From: Xanthobacteraceae bacterium
GTDB lineage: Bacteria > Pseudomonadota > Alphaproteobacteria > Rhizobiales > Xanthobacteraceae
NCBI GenBank assembly: GCA_019746355.1
Contig: JAIESC010000057.1
Location: 1-52,613, forward strand
Length of the DNA stretch: 52,613 nt
Direction of reading: 5' to 3'
Shown here piece by piece: positions 1-7,919 of this stretch; the stretch's first letter is position 1; every line of letters begins with the position of its first letter. The notes under the pieces are model-generated. The model did no database searches and had not been told where the DNA came from. It worked only from the letters and a program-made list of their open reading frames with translations. A program made the position numbers and the translations under genes.

Positions 1-1699
1 GCAGCCGGGCCAGCCGGTTCCCGCGCCGCAGGCGGGACAGGCCGGCGCGCCGGCGCAACTGCCCGGCCAGGGCGGCGCATCCACGCCCACCTTGCAGGTG
101 ACCCGTGAGGCGGCGATGGGCGCCTCGCCGCGCGTGCAGATCGACACGCCGACTCTGCGCGGCTCAATAGCGCTGCGCGGCGCGCAGATCGACGATATCG
201 CACTGATCAAGTACCGCGAGACGGTCGATCCGAAATCGCCGCCGATCGTACTGCTGTCGCCCGCGGGCAGTCCGCATCCGTTCTACGCCGAACTCGGTTG
301 GGTCAGCGGCGCGGGCGCCCAGGTGAAGACCCCCGACCGGAACACGGTCTGGACGCAGGTGGGCTCAGGCTCCCTCGGTGTCGGCAAGCCGGTGACGTTC
401 TCCTGGGACAACGGCGAAGGGCTCGAGTTCCGCAAAATCGTCAACATCGACGACAAGTACCTGATCACCGTCGAAAACCAGGTGGTCAACAAGGGCAGCG
501 CCCCGGTCACGCTTTATCCTTACGGCCTGATCCGCCGCCACGGCACCCCGGAAACGCTCGGCTACTACATCCTGCACGAGGGCCTGATCGGCGTGATCGG
601 CGACCAGGGCCTGCAGGAGTTCACCTACAAGGCGATCGAGGACAAGAAGAACGTCAGCTTCAAGGCGACCAACGCCTGGCTCGGCATCACCGACAAGTAC
701 TGGGCGGCAACGCTGTTGCCCGATCCCAAGGCATCGCTGCAGACCAAGTTCTCCTACGAGCTGCTCGGCGCGCAGAAGACCTACCAGACCGACTATCTCG
801 GCGACGCGCAGACCGTGGCGCCGGGCGCAACCACGGCGCACACCACGCGGCTGTTTGCCGGCGCCAAGGAAACTGCGGTGGTCGACGGCTATGACAGGCA
901 GCTCGGGCTGAACCGCTTCGAGCTCCTGATCGACTGGGGCTGGTTCCACTTCATCACCAAGCCGATGTTTTATGCGATCGACTGGCTCTACGCGCACGTC
1001 GGCAACTTCGGCATCGCCATCCTGCTGATCACGCTCATCATCAAGATCGTGTTCCTGCCGCTCGCCAACAAGTCCTATGCCTCGATGGCGAAGATGAAGG
1101 CGGTGCAGCCGGAGATGATGGCGATCCGCGAGCGCTACGCCGACGACAAGATGAAGCAGCAGCAGGCGCTGATGGAGCTCTACAAGAAGGAGCAGATCAA
1201 TCCGCTGGCCGGCTGCCTGCCGATCCTGGTGCAGGTGCCGGTATTCTTCGCGCTCTACAAGGTGCTGTTCATCTCGATCGAGATGCGGCACGCGCCGTTC
1301 TACGGCTGGATCAGAGATCTTTCGGCGCCGGACCCGACCAACCTGTTCAACCTGTTCGGGCTGCTGCCATTCGATCCCACGCTGATCCCGGTGTTCGGCC
1401 AGTTCCTGCACATCGGCGTCTGGCCGATCATCATGGGCATCACGATGTGGTTCCAGATGAAGCTCAACCCCGCGCCGCCGGATCCGACGCAGAAGATGAT
1501 CTTCGACTGGATGCCGCTGATCTTCACCTTCATGCTGGCGTCGTTCTCGGCGGGCCTCGTGATCTACTGGGCCTGGAACAACACGCTGTCGGTGCTGCAG
1601 CAGTCCTTCATCATGCACCGGCACGGCGCCAAGATCGAGTTGTGGGACAACATCAAAGAGATGTTCGGCAAGAAAAAGCCGCCCGAGGACAAAAAATAG
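1..1699 (+). CDS. yidC: Membrane protein insertase YidC (5' end outside window)
   Basis: Inserts and folds inner-membrane proteins, alone or with SecYEG. The open frame already runs at base 2, through a Pro/Gln/Ala-rich linker, so the start lies upstream of the window. Visible parts: the beta-sandwich periplasmic P1 domain (about bases 90-900), then the conserved 60KD_IMP core with hydrophobic segments near [20 protein letters not shown], the [20 protein letters not shown] segment, [12 protein letters not shown] and the last helix before [14 protein letters not shown]. The C-terminus is short and lysine-rich (KKKPPEDKK), as in many YidC proteins. Roughly the last 560 residues are present, against about 600 usual for rhizobial YidC. 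Identification is firm; only the N-terminal membrane anchor is missing. Confidence 0.97.
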   Translation, partial: QPGQPVPAPQAGQAGAPAQLPGQGGASTPTLQVTREAAMGASPRVQIDTPTLRGSIALRGAQIDDIALIKYRETVDPKSPPIVLLSPAGSPHPFYAELGWVSGAGAQVKTPDRNTVWTQVGSGSLGVGKPVTFSWDNGEGLEFRKIVNIDDKYLITVENQVVNKGSAPVTLYPYGLIRRHGTPETLGYYILHEGLIGVIGDQGLQEFTYKAIEDKKNVSFKATNAWLGITDKYWAATLLPDPKASLQTKFSYELLGAQKTYQTDYLGDAQTVAPGATTAHTTRLFAGAKETAVVDGYDRQLGLNRFELLIDWGWFHFITKPMFYAIDWLYAHVGNFGIAILLITLIIKIVFLPLANKSYASMAKMKAVQPEMMAIRERYADDKMKQQQALMELYKKEQINPLAGCLPILVQVPVFFALYKVLFISIEMRHAPFYGWIRDLSAPDPTNLFNLFGLLPFDPTLIPVFGQFLHIGVWPIIMGITMWFQMKLNPAPPDPTQKMIFDWMPLIFTFMLASFSAGLVIYWAWNNTLSVLQQSFIMHRHGAKIELWDNIKEMFGKKKPPEDKK

Positions 1700-1726
1700 C
1701 GCTGCCCTCGCCGCTCACTCTGCAGT

Positions 1727-1787
1727 GATCGCCCGCGAAAGCGGGCGATCCAGTCTCAAAGATGGATGCCCCGCCTTCGCGGGGCAT
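1727..1787. repeat. Paired REP-like palindromes downstream of yidC
   Basis: Two perfect hairpins stand side by side. The first has 10-base arms GATCGCCCGC/GCGGGCGATC around GAAA (1727-1750). The second has 9-base arms ATGCCCCGC/GCGGGGCAT around CTTC (1766-1787). They lie between the convergent ends of yidC and the DUF1993 gene. The layout matches the extragenic palindrome pairs common in Bradyrhizobium-type genomes; similar pairs occur at 4747-4865 and 32163-32237. They may also act as bidirectional transcription barriers, although no T-tract follows. Confidence 0.8.
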
Positions 1788-1837
1788 GACAGTCGTGGTG
1801 ATGCGCTTTCGCGGCGACCCGGTGATGACGGCGAAGA

Positions 1838-2353
1838 TTACGCCGGCGGCGAGCCCATAAAGTCGCGCTTGCCGATCTCGACGCCGCACTGGCGGATGAT
1901 GTCGTAGGCCGTAGTGGCGTGGAAATAGAAGTTCGGCAGGCTGTTGCCGAGCAGCAGACTCTGCCCGGTGAATTCGCGGACATTGCCGTTCGGAAAGGTG
2001 ATCTTGATGTCCTTGCCCTCGGTGCCGTCGATCTCGCCCTGCTTTACGCCCTTGAGATACTCGATGGTCTTGGCGATGCGCTCCTTCAGCGCCGCAATCG
2101 TGGTCTCGTCGTTGGCGAACTTCAGCAGCTCCTTGCCGGACAGCCTGCCCGCGGCGTTCGCCGCGTGATCGGTCGCGGCGCGCACCTGGCGCACCAGCGG
2201 AAACATGTCCGGCGACAGCCGCATGTTGAGAAGGTCGGCCTCGTTGACCTTGCGCGCCGCGGCCCAGGCCGCCGCTTTGTCGAGCACGCCCGACAGGCCG
2301 TTCAGGTGCTGCATGAAGACCGGGATGGACACCGAATACATGGAAACCGGCAT
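1838..2353 (-). CDS. DUF1993 family protein
   Basis: A 171-residue protein matching the DUF1993 family (PF09351), whose function is unknown; the fold is thought to resemble DinB-like four-helix bundles. The opening MPVSMYSVSIPVF and the later LPNFYFHATTAYDIIRQCG stretch near the C-terminus are family hallmarks. The frame stays open for another 115 codons upstream, but that part runs antisense into engB and has no family character, so the ATG at 2353 is chosen; an ATG four codons in is the alternative. It is convergent with yidC and divergent from engB with about 55 bases between starts. Length is normal for the family. Confidence 0.85.
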   Translation of the reverse strand: MPVSMYSVSIPVFMQHLNGLSGVLDKAAAWAAARKVNEADLLNMRLSPDMFPLVRQVRAATDHAANAAGRLSGKELLKFANDETTIAALKERIAKTIEYLKGVKQGEIDGTEGKDIKITFPNGNVREFTGQSLLLGNSLPNFYFHATTAYDIIRQCGVEIGKRDFMGSPPA

Positions 2354-2408
2354 GGAATACGCCTCGTGTTGGATGACAATCTGCGGCCGCGAGCCTAGCT
2401 TAAATGCC

Positions 2409-3071
2409 GTGAGCGCTGCATCCGATTTTTCGTCTGATTTTTCTGCGGCCGAGCGGGAGGCCGGCCGCCTGCTGTTCGCGCAGGAATGGCGCTTCGCCAC
2501 TGCGGCGGGCTCGATCGCGTCCCTGCCCAAGCCGCGCGGCGTCGAGATCGCCTTCGCCGGCCGGTCGAACGTGGGCAAGTCGAGCCTGATCAACGCGCTC
2601 ACCGGGCGCAACGCGCTGGCCCGCACCTCGCATACGCCCGGCCGCACCCAGGAGCTGATCTTCTTTGCCGGCGATCCGGTGCTGACACTGGTCGACATGC
2701 CGGGTTACGGCTTTGCCGCGGCCCCCAAGGACAAGGTGAAGGCGTGGACGCGGATGATCCACGAATACCTGCGCGGCCGCACCAACCTCGCACGTGTCTA
2801 CGTGCTGATCGATGCCCGGCACGGGCTGAAGGATGCCGACCTTCCTCCGCTCGATGCGCTCGGCGAAAGCGCGGTGAGCCACCAGATCGTGCTGACCAAG
2901 GCCGACCAAGTGAAGGCCGCGGAATTGAAGGAGCGGATCGCTGCGGTCGAGGCAGCGTTGAAGAAGCGCCCGGCGGCATTCCCGAACGTGCTACCGACCT
3001 CGTCGCGAACGGGAGACGGAATTCCGGAGTTGCGGGCGGCGATCGCGCGGCTGAAGAAGGAGCGAAGCTAG
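2409..3071 (+). CDS. engB: Ribosome biogenesis GTP-binding protein EngB/YsxC
   Basis: TRAFAC-class GTPase needed for late assembly of the large ribosomal subunit. Counted from the chosen start, G1 is GRSNVGKS (51-58), the G2 threonine lies in the TSHTPGRTQ stretch (73-81), G3 is DMPGY (96-100), G4 is TKAD (163-166), and a G5-like TSSRTGDG follows. The 220-residue length fits the family. The start is taken as GTG 2409, because it gives the usual short variable N-terminus; upstream in-frame ATGs lie inside the divergent DUF1993 gene. No convincing Shine-Dalgarno sequence was found, so the start is the least certain part. engB next to argB is a common rhizobial arrangement. Confidence 0.95.
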   Translation: MSAASDFSSDFSAAEREAGRLLFAQEWRFATAAGSIASLPKPRGVEIAFAGRSNVGKSSLINALTGRNALARTSHTPGRTQELIFFAGDPVLTLVDMPGYGFAAAPKDKVKAWTRMIHEYLRGRTNLARVYVLIDARHGLKDADLPPLDALGESAVSHQIVLTKADQVKAAELKERIAAVEAALKKRPAAFPNVLPTSSRTGDGIPELRAAIARLKKERS

Positions 3072-3119
3072 CGCATGATCCCGAAAAGTGGGTACCGGTT
3101 TTCGGAAAAGATCATGCGC
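3071..3119. repeat. 49-base palindromic intergenic element touching the engB stop codon
   Basis: Outer arms GCGCATGATC and GATCATGCGC enclose a second inverted pair, CCGAAAA and TTTTCGG, around a GTGGGTACCGG-like centre. The first base is the last base of the engB stop codon. Short repeats of this kind are, from memory, common between genes in Bradyrhizobium-like genomes; a 67-codon open frame through it (3075-3278) looks spurious. Confidence 0.75.
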
Positions 3120-3136
3120 ATGTCAGAAAGCACGAC

Positions 3137-3175
3137 AAAAAAAGGGCCCCGGCGGAATGGGCGACGCCAGGGCCC
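3137..3175 (-). terminator. Strong minus-strand intrinsic terminator with no upstream gene
   Basis: Read on the minus strand, an 11-pair stem (GGGCCCTGGCG with CGCCGGGGCCC, one G-U pair) with a ten-base loop is followed at once by seven T residues. This is textbook Rho-independent form. The nearest upstream genes on either side are plus-strand, so it ends no annotated gene. Confidence 0.8.
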
Positions 3176-3290
3176 CAAAGAACTTACGGGATGGATTGTG
3201 CCGCAACCGGCTCATTCCGATTACGCAGGTCCAACGCTAGACGGAAGTTGCTGGGGCTGTCAGTCAGTGCAAACCTGACAGCAGTGAAGA
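3137..3290 (-). ncRNA. Candidate small RNA ending at the orphan terminator
   Basis: The proposal rests on the minus-strand terminator at 3137-3175 and on a second perfect hairpin upstream of it, arms GCTGTCAG/CTGACAGC at 3256-3282. No open frame with coding character lies between them on the minus strand. A third imperfect inverted repeat (AAACATCGCG and CGCGAATGTTT, 3301-3324) sits further upstream and could be part of the transcript or of its promoter. No clear -35/-10 pair was found, so the 5' end is a guess. I could not match it to a named RNA family. It could be a trans-acting sRNA of the rhizobial lineage, or only a terminator for antisense transcription. Confidence 0.35.
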
Positions 3291-3345
3291 ACTCCACAGC
3301 AAACATCGCGAAACGCGAATGTTTTTACGGAATGGTGAGGGATTC

Positions 3346-3702
3346 ATGGACGCTGCATTGCTGGTCCTCGCCGCAATCATGGGGGCTGCCGGCATCGTAC
3401 TGGCCGCAGCATCCGCCCACGGCGCGCCGGCCTCAGGCCTCGATAGCGCGGGATACCTCCTCTTAATACATGCCGCAGCTGTGATTGGCGGAACCGCGCT
3501 CCTTCACCAGGCGATGCTGTCGCGCACGGTCGCGCTGATCGCGCTCGCGGGCTTCGTCATCGGCGGTGCGCTGTTCGCGGGCGATGTCGCGGCGCGCGCG
3601 TACATCGGCTCGCGCCTGTTTCCGATGGCCGCGCCGACCGGCGGCGTGATGCTGATTGCGAGCTGGCTCGTGCTCGGGCTCGCGGCGCTGCTGGCACGGT
3701 GA
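3346..3702 (+). CDS. DUF423 family small membrane protein
   Basis: A 118-residue inner-membrane protein with four predicted hydrophobic segments, matching DUF423 (PF04241, YgdD-like); function unknown. The motif ASAHGAPA early on, then the LLIHAAAVIGGTALL and GGALFAGDVAARAYIG stretches and the MAAPTGGVMLIASW segment are typical. The start is ATG 3346, because GGTGAGGGATTC places a good ribosome site just before it; an in-frame ATG at 3319 falls inside an inverted repeat and lacks one. It precedes argB by about 110 bases and may be transcribed separately. Confidence 0.85.
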   Translation: MDAALLVLAAIMGAAGIVLAAASAHGAPASGLDSAGYLLLIHAAAVIGGTALLHQAMLSRTVALIALAGFVIGGALFAGDVAARAYIGSRLFPMAAPTGGVMLIASWLVLGLAALLAR

Positions 3703-3814
3703 GTGCCTGCATCTTTCCGGGGCGTGCACGGAACGGACGAACCCTGAATGACGGTGGAGGGAGCAGCGCGAGCCTGCTAGAACAGCCGCGCCTGAACGCC
3801 GCACGAGACCGATC

Positions 3815-4711
3815 ATGAATGACAAAAGCGTGACAAATCCGCTGGATGCTGCCCGCGTCCTCTCCGAGGCGCTGCCGCACATGCAGCGCTACGACGAGGA
3901 AACCATCGTCATCAAGTATGGCGGCCACGCGATGGGCAGCGAAAGCGTGGCGCGCTCGTTCGCGCGCGACATCGTGCTTTTGGAGCAGACCGCGATCAAT
4001 CCGGTGGTGGTGCATGGCGGCGGGCCACAGATCGAGGCGATGCTGAAGAAGGCCGGCGTGCAGTCGCAGTTCGCGGCGGGGCTGCGCATCACCGACGCGG
4101 CGACGCTTGAAATCGTCGAGATGGTGCTGGCGGGCTCGATCAACAAGCAGATCGTCGGCTACATCAACGCCGCCGGCGGCAAGGCGATCGGGCTTTGCGG
4201 CAAGGACGGCAACATGGTGATGGCGAAGAAGGCGACGCGGAAGGTCGTCGACCCTGATTCCAACATCGAGAAGGTGGTCGATCTCGGCTTCGTTGGCGAG
4301 CCCGACAGGGTCGACACCACGGTGCTCGACACGGTGCTGGGCCGCGAGCTCATCCCTGTGCTGGCGCCGGTCGCAGCCTCGGCCGACGGCGGCAGCTACA
4401 ACGTCAACGCCGATACGTTTGCGGGGGCGATTGCCGGCGCGCTGAAGGCCAAGCGGTTTCTGCTTCTCACCGACGTTCCGGGCGTGCTCGACAAGAGCAA
4501 GCAGCTGATCAAGGAGATGTCGGCTTCGGACGTGCGCAAGCTGATTGCCGACGGGACGATTTCCGGCGGCATGATCCCGAAGGTCGAGACCTGCCTTTAC
4601 GCGCTGGAAAAGGGCGTCGAAGGCGTGGTGATCCTCGACGGCCGCGTGCCGCACACCGTGCTGCTCGAGCTGTTCACCGACCACGGCGCGGGAACGCTGA
4701 TTCACCGCTGA
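3815..4711 (+). CDS. argB: Acetylglutamate kinase
   Basis: Phosphorylates N-acetylglutamate with ATP, the second step of arginine synthesis in the cytoplasm. The 298-residue length is standard. Amino-acid-kinase motifs are in order: VIKYGGHAM with the phosphate-binding lysine, the VVHGGGPQI glycine loop, [36 protein letters not shown] (substrate and nucleotide contacts), [10 protein letters not shown], and [10 protein letters not shown] near the C-terminus. The N-terminal extension before [10 protein letters not shown] is of the type seen in hexameric, arginine-inhibited enzymes, so feedback control by arginine is likely but not proven. ATG 3815 is the first plausible start. Confidence 0.97.
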   Translation: MNDKSVTNPLDAARVLSEALPHMQRYDEETIVIKYGGHAMGSESVARSFARDIVLLEQTAINPVVVHGGGPQIEAMLKKAGVQSQFAAGLRITDAATLEIVEMVLAGSINKQIVGYINAAGGKAIGLCGKDGNMVMAKKATRKVVDPDSNIEKVVDLGFVGEPDRVDTTVLDTVLGRELIPVLAPVAASADGGSYNVNADTFAGAIAGALKAKRFLLLTDVPGVLDKSKQLIKEMSASDVRKLIADGTISGGMIPKVETCLYALEKGVEGVVILDGRVPHTVLLELFTDHGAGTLIHR

Positions 4712-4746
4712 CGGATAGGCCGCACGGCAGATTCTCTCCGCTGTCA

Positions 4747-4865
4747 TTGCCGGGCCGGCGCGAAGCGCCGTGACCCGGCAATCCATGAGGCGGCGCAACG
4801 AGTCCAATTCGTAAGTGCGAACCCCGCCGCGGCACCGCATGGATGCGCGGGTCAAGCCCGCGCAT
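4747..4865. repeat. Paired REP-like palindromes between argB and the regulator gene
   Basis: The first hairpin has arms TTGCCGGG/CCCGGCAA with a nested GGCGC/GCGCC (4747-4781). The second has arms ATGCGCGGG/CCCGCGCAT around TCAAG (4843-4865). The two are separated by about 60 bases. They resemble the pairs at 1727 and 32163. The whole 4712-5045 stretch otherwise shows no gene. Confidence 0.75.
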
Positions 4866-5073
4866 GATGGCGGTGGGTGTGGCTGCGGCGTGCCCCACAT
4901 GAGCGCCTTCCAGCCCGGCGACCTGCGTTCCGTCGCCCACCCACCTGTTTGCCACAGCCCCGCCCGACCTGCCTCGGACTTCGACAATCTCCGCAGCCCT
5001 GCGTTCACCATAGCCGCAGCCTGCAAAATCCCCGGAAACTCCCCGCTTGACTTCCTTTCAGTATTTTCGGATA

Positions 5074-5091
5074 TTTCTGTTATGACAGAAA
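5074..5091. promoter_or_regulatory. Inverted-repeat operator over the regulator start codon
   Basis: The perfect repeat TTTCTGT-TATG-ACAGAAA lies across the ATG at 5082, the start of a MarR/GbsR-type regulator. A TTGACT box at 5047 with an AT-rich stretch 18-19 bases later could be the promoter. A dimeric winged-helix protein bound here would block transcription start or early elongation, so autoregulation is inferred. Confidence 0.55.
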
Positions 5092-5657
5092 GTACAAAAT
5101 TAGACGAAATCGCCCCGCCGCGCGAGCTTTCCCCGGCCGTCGAGCACTTCGTCCTGCAATGGGGTGATCTCGGCGGCAAATGGGGGGTCAACCGCTCGGT
5201 CGCGCAGATCCACGCGCTGCTCTACCTCTCGGAGCGGCCGCTGACCGCCGAAGAGATCGCCGAGCGGCTGGGACTTGCCCGCTCCAACGTCTCGAACTCG
5301 ATCAAGGAGCTGCAGGCCTGGAACCTGATCCGCCGGGTGCCGATCAAGGGCGACCGCCGCGACCACTTCGAGGCCGAGACCGACGTCTGGGAAATCTTCG
5401 CCCGCATCGCGATGGGCCGCAAAGAGCGCGAGATCGACCCGGCGATCGCGGCGCTGCGCACCTGCGCGGCCGAGGCCGACGGCGACAAGGCCATCAACCC
5501 GGTGGCGATTGAGCGGCTGAAAGCCTTGCTCGAGTTCGTCGACACCATGGACCGCTGGGCCGGCCAGATGAAGAACGTGCCGCGCGCGCAAATCGCGGCG
5601 CTGGTGCGGCTCGGCACCAGGATTGTGGGCTTCCTGACGTTCGGCAAACGGAAATGA
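5082..5657 (+). CDS. GbsR/MarR-family transcriptional regulator
   Basis: A 191-residue DNA-binding protein. Residues about 40-92 form a winged helix-turn-helix: AQIHALLYLSERPLTAEEIA, then LGLARSNVSNSIKELQAWNL as turn and recognition helix, and VPIKGDRRDHFEAETD as wing. This is the pattern of the GbsR branch of the MarR superfamily. The C-terminal half is helical and probably mediates dimerisation or ligand sensing; the ligand is unknown. The frame is open further upstream through repeats, but ATG 5082 gives a family-length protein. Its stop overlaps the start of the DUF4166 gene (ATGA), and the inverted repeat over its own start suggests that it controls this three-gene operon. Confidence 0.85.
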   Translation: MTESTKLDEIAPPRELSPAVEHFVLQWGDLGGKWGVNRSVAQIHALLYLSERPLTAEEIAERLGLARSNVSNSIKELQAWNLIRRVPIKGDRRDHFEAETDVWEIFARIAMGRKEREIDPAIAALRTCAAEADGDKAINPVAIERLKALLEFVDTMDRWAGQMKNVPRAQIAALVRLGTRIVGFLTFGKRK

Positions 5658-6376
5658 GTGCACGTCACAAGCTGAGTCGCGTGGCGATGGAGTGGACCGT
5701 GGCATTGGCGAACATGAATGTCCCGGAGCATGTGCGGCATGCGGTGCTGCCGGGCTCCGACGACGCGCTGGTGGATCTCCGCTTCCGGGCGCTGATGCCC
5801 GACGACGAATGGATGTCGCTGCCTGCGCCGATCCGCCGCCGCTTCTCCAAACGCCTCGCCGATGGCCGCACCGTGGTCTATGCCGGCGAAATCATCGAAA
5901 CGACAATGAGCCGCGCCGGCCGTGTCCTTGCGCAGGTGGCGCGGCTGATCGGCGCGCCGCTGCCGACCTCGACCGATGCGCATGTGCCGATGGTGGTGAC
6001 CGTCACCGAAGACATGGCGACCGGCGGCCAGATCTGGACGCGGCTCTGCACCCGCCGCGACGGCTTTCCGCAGATCATCAACTCGTCGAAGCGCTTCGCG
6101 GGTCCGACCGGCATCGAGGAGTATCTCGGCCACGGCATCAGCATGGCGCTGACCATCCACGCGGTGGACGGCGCGCTGGTGTTCCGCAGCGCCGGCTACT
6201 TCTTCCACGCCTTCGGCCGCCGATGGCGGCTGCCCGGCTTCATGTCGCCCGGCGCGATGACTGTCGCGCACCGGGAGCTCGGCGAAGGCCGCTTCGAATT
6301 CACCCTCAATATCGACCATCCCGTCTTTGGCAAGCTGATTCATCAGTCCGCCGCGTTCCGGGAGACGACGCTATGA
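5654..6376 (+). CDS. DUF4166 domain protein
   Basis: A 240-residue protein assigned to DUF4166 (PF13761), a domain of unknown function that elsewhere is often joined to dehydrogenase or epimerase domains (recalled, not checked). It starts by ATGA overlap with the regulator and ends by ATGA overlap with the SDR gene, so the three are probably translated together. The FRALMPDDEWMSLPAPIRRR opening, TRRDGFPQIINSSKRFAGP and the C-terminal HPVFGKLIHQSAAFRE are the recognisable conserved parts. There is no signal peptide and no clear membrane segment. A lipid- or polyketide-like binding role would be guesswork. Confidence 0.8.
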   Translation: MSARHKLSRVAMEWTVALANMNVPEHVRHAVLPGSDDALVDLRFRALMPDDEWMSLPAPIRRRFSKRLADGRTVVYAGEIIETTMSRAGRVLAQVARLIGAPLPTSTDAHVPMVVTVTEDMATGGQIWTRLCTRRDGFPQIINSSKRFAGPTGIEEYLGHGISMALTIHAVDGALVFRSAGYFFHAFGRRWRLPGFMSPGAMTVAHRELGEGRFEFTLNIDHPVFGKLIHQSAAFRETTL

Positions 6377-7881
6377 CGTCCGACCTGCTCTGGATCCTGC
6401 TGTTCAACCAGATCGTGATGGGGGCGTTCGACACGATCTATCATCACGAGCTGACCGAGCGGCTGCCATGGCGCGCCTCACAGGGCCGCGAGCTGGCGCT
6501 GCATGCGATCCGCAGTCTGCTCTATGCCACCGTGCTGTTTGTGCTCGGATGGCTCGAGTTGCACGGCATCTGGGCTTTGGCACTGCTTGTGGTGCTGGTG
6601 GTCGAGGTCGTCATCACGCTGATGGACTTCGTCGAGGAAGACCTGACCCGCGCCCTGCCCGCGACCGAGCGCATCAACCACACGCTGTTGGCGCTGAACT
6701 ACGGCGGCATCCTCGTGCTGCTGGTGCCGACCCTGCTCGAGTGGTCGCGAGAACCGGCTGCGATCAAACCCGTCTGGCACGGCTTCTGGAGCATCTTCAT
6801 GGCCGTTGCCGCGGCGGGCATTCTGATCTCTGGTGTGCGCGATTTCTTCGCCGCGCGCCGCGCCAGGCGCCTCATCCCTGGTCGCGCCGCCGAGTTGGTT
6901 GCCGCCCTCCCCGAACGGCAGCACGTGCTTGTCACCGGCGCGACCGGGTTCATCGGCAGCCGGCTCACCGAAGCGCTCGCCACCGCAGGACACCGGGTGA
7001 CAGTGCTCGTGCGCGATCCGGACAAGGCCGCGGCATTCGCGCCGCCGTTCCGGCTGATCACGTCGCTCGATCAGATCGCGAATGACGAGCACATGGACAC
7101 GATCGTCAATCTCGCCGGCGAGCCGATCGCCAATGCACCGTGGACGCTGCGAAAGCGCCGCCGCATCCTGCGCTCGCGGCTGAAGATGACGCACAACGTG
7201 GTGCGATTGATCGGTCGGCTCGACCGGACGCCTTCCCTGCTCATCAGCGGCTCGGCGATCGGCTGGTACGGACTGTGGCAGGACGAGGCGCTGACTGAGT
7301 TCGACGGCGGCAAGGCCTGCTTCTCGCACCGGCTGTGCGACGCCTGGGAGCGCATGGCCATGCGCGCGCAGGTGCATGGCACGCGCGTGGTGCGGCTGCG
7401 CATCGGCCTCGTGCTCGGCACCGAAGGCGGCATGCTCTCGCGCATGCTGACGCCGTTCGAGGTAGGCCTCGGCGGTCCGCTCGGCAGCGGGGCACAGTGG
7501 ATGTCATGGATCGAGCGCGACGATCTTATTCGCCTGATCGCGCACATCATGGCAACGCCGAAGCTCAACGGCGCGGTCAATGCCACGGCGCCGGTGCCGG
7601 TGCGCAACGCCGAGTTCACCCGCGAGCTGGGCCGTGCATTCCGCCGTCCGGCGATCATGCCGATGCCGGCCTTCGTGCTGCGGATCCTTGGCGATCTCGC
7701 CGAGGAATTGCTGCTCGGCGGCCAGCAGGTGCTGCCGGACAAGGCGCTGGCGAGCGGTTTCAAGTTCCGGCACGAGACGCTGGCGAGCGCGCTCACGGCC
7801 ATGCTGCCACGGCCGGACCGCCCGGCTGATCCGCGGCCGTCGCACAGCTTTCGGGTGGCAACGCCGGAAACGAAGGCCTAG
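6373..7881 (+). CDS. TIGR01777-family SDR oxidoreductase with N-terminal membrane domain
   Basis: A 502-residue fusion. Residues 1-160 hold about four membrane segments, with a conserved-looking polar stretch FDTIYHHELTERLPWR after the first. Residues 185-500 form an extended short-chain dehydrogenase of the YfcH/TIGR01777 type: nucleotide loop TGATGFIG (188-195), NLAGEPI (246-252), LISGSAIGWYG (290-300), then a DUF1731-like C-terminus. Stand-alone YfcH proteins are about 300 residues, so the membrane part is an addition. Substrate unknown. It starts by ATGA overlap with the DUF4166 gene and is the last gene of the operon. Acting on a membrane-embedded or lipid substrate is an inference from the anchor. 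Confidence 0.87.
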   Translation: MTSDLLWILLFNQIVMGAFDTIYHHELTERLPWRASQGRELALHAIRSLLYATVLFVLGWLELHGIWALALLVVLVVEVVITLMDFVEEDLTRALPATERINHTLLALNYGGILVLLVPTLLEWSREPAAIKPVWHGFWSIFMAVAAAGILISGVRDFFAARRARRLIPGRAAELVAALPERQHVLVTGATGFIGSRLTEALATAGHRVTVLVRDPDKAAAFAPPFRLITSLDQIANDEHMDTIVNLAGEPIANAPWTLRKRRRILRSRLKMTHNVVRLIGRLDRTPSLLISGSAIGWYGLWQDEALTEFDGGKACFSHRLCDAWERMAMRAQVHGTRVVRLRIGLVLGTEGGMLSRMLTPFEVGLGGPLGSGAQWMSWIERDDLIRLIAHIMATPKLNGAVNATAPVPVRNAEFTRELGRAFRRPAIMPMPAFVLRILGDLAEELLLGGQQVLPDKALASGFKFRHETLASALTAMLPRPDRPADPRPSHSFRVATPETKA

Positions 7882-7919
7882 TCTGCGGTCCGCTTCGCCC
7901 CACCGCTGCCGGACCTTCA

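Noticed and set aside
365..1624. Long antisense open frame across yidC (419 codons)
   Set aside because: Arg/His/Asp-rich translation typical of the shadow frame in GC-rich DNA; no family motif, and the opposite strand is clearly yidC.
3075..3278. Open frame of 67 codons after engB
   Set aside because: It runs through the palindromic repeat and the terminator hairpin, has no ribosome site and no recognisable protein features.
3557..5191. 544-codon minus-strand frame over argB
   Set aside because: Antisense shadow of argB plus repeat sequence; no motifs.
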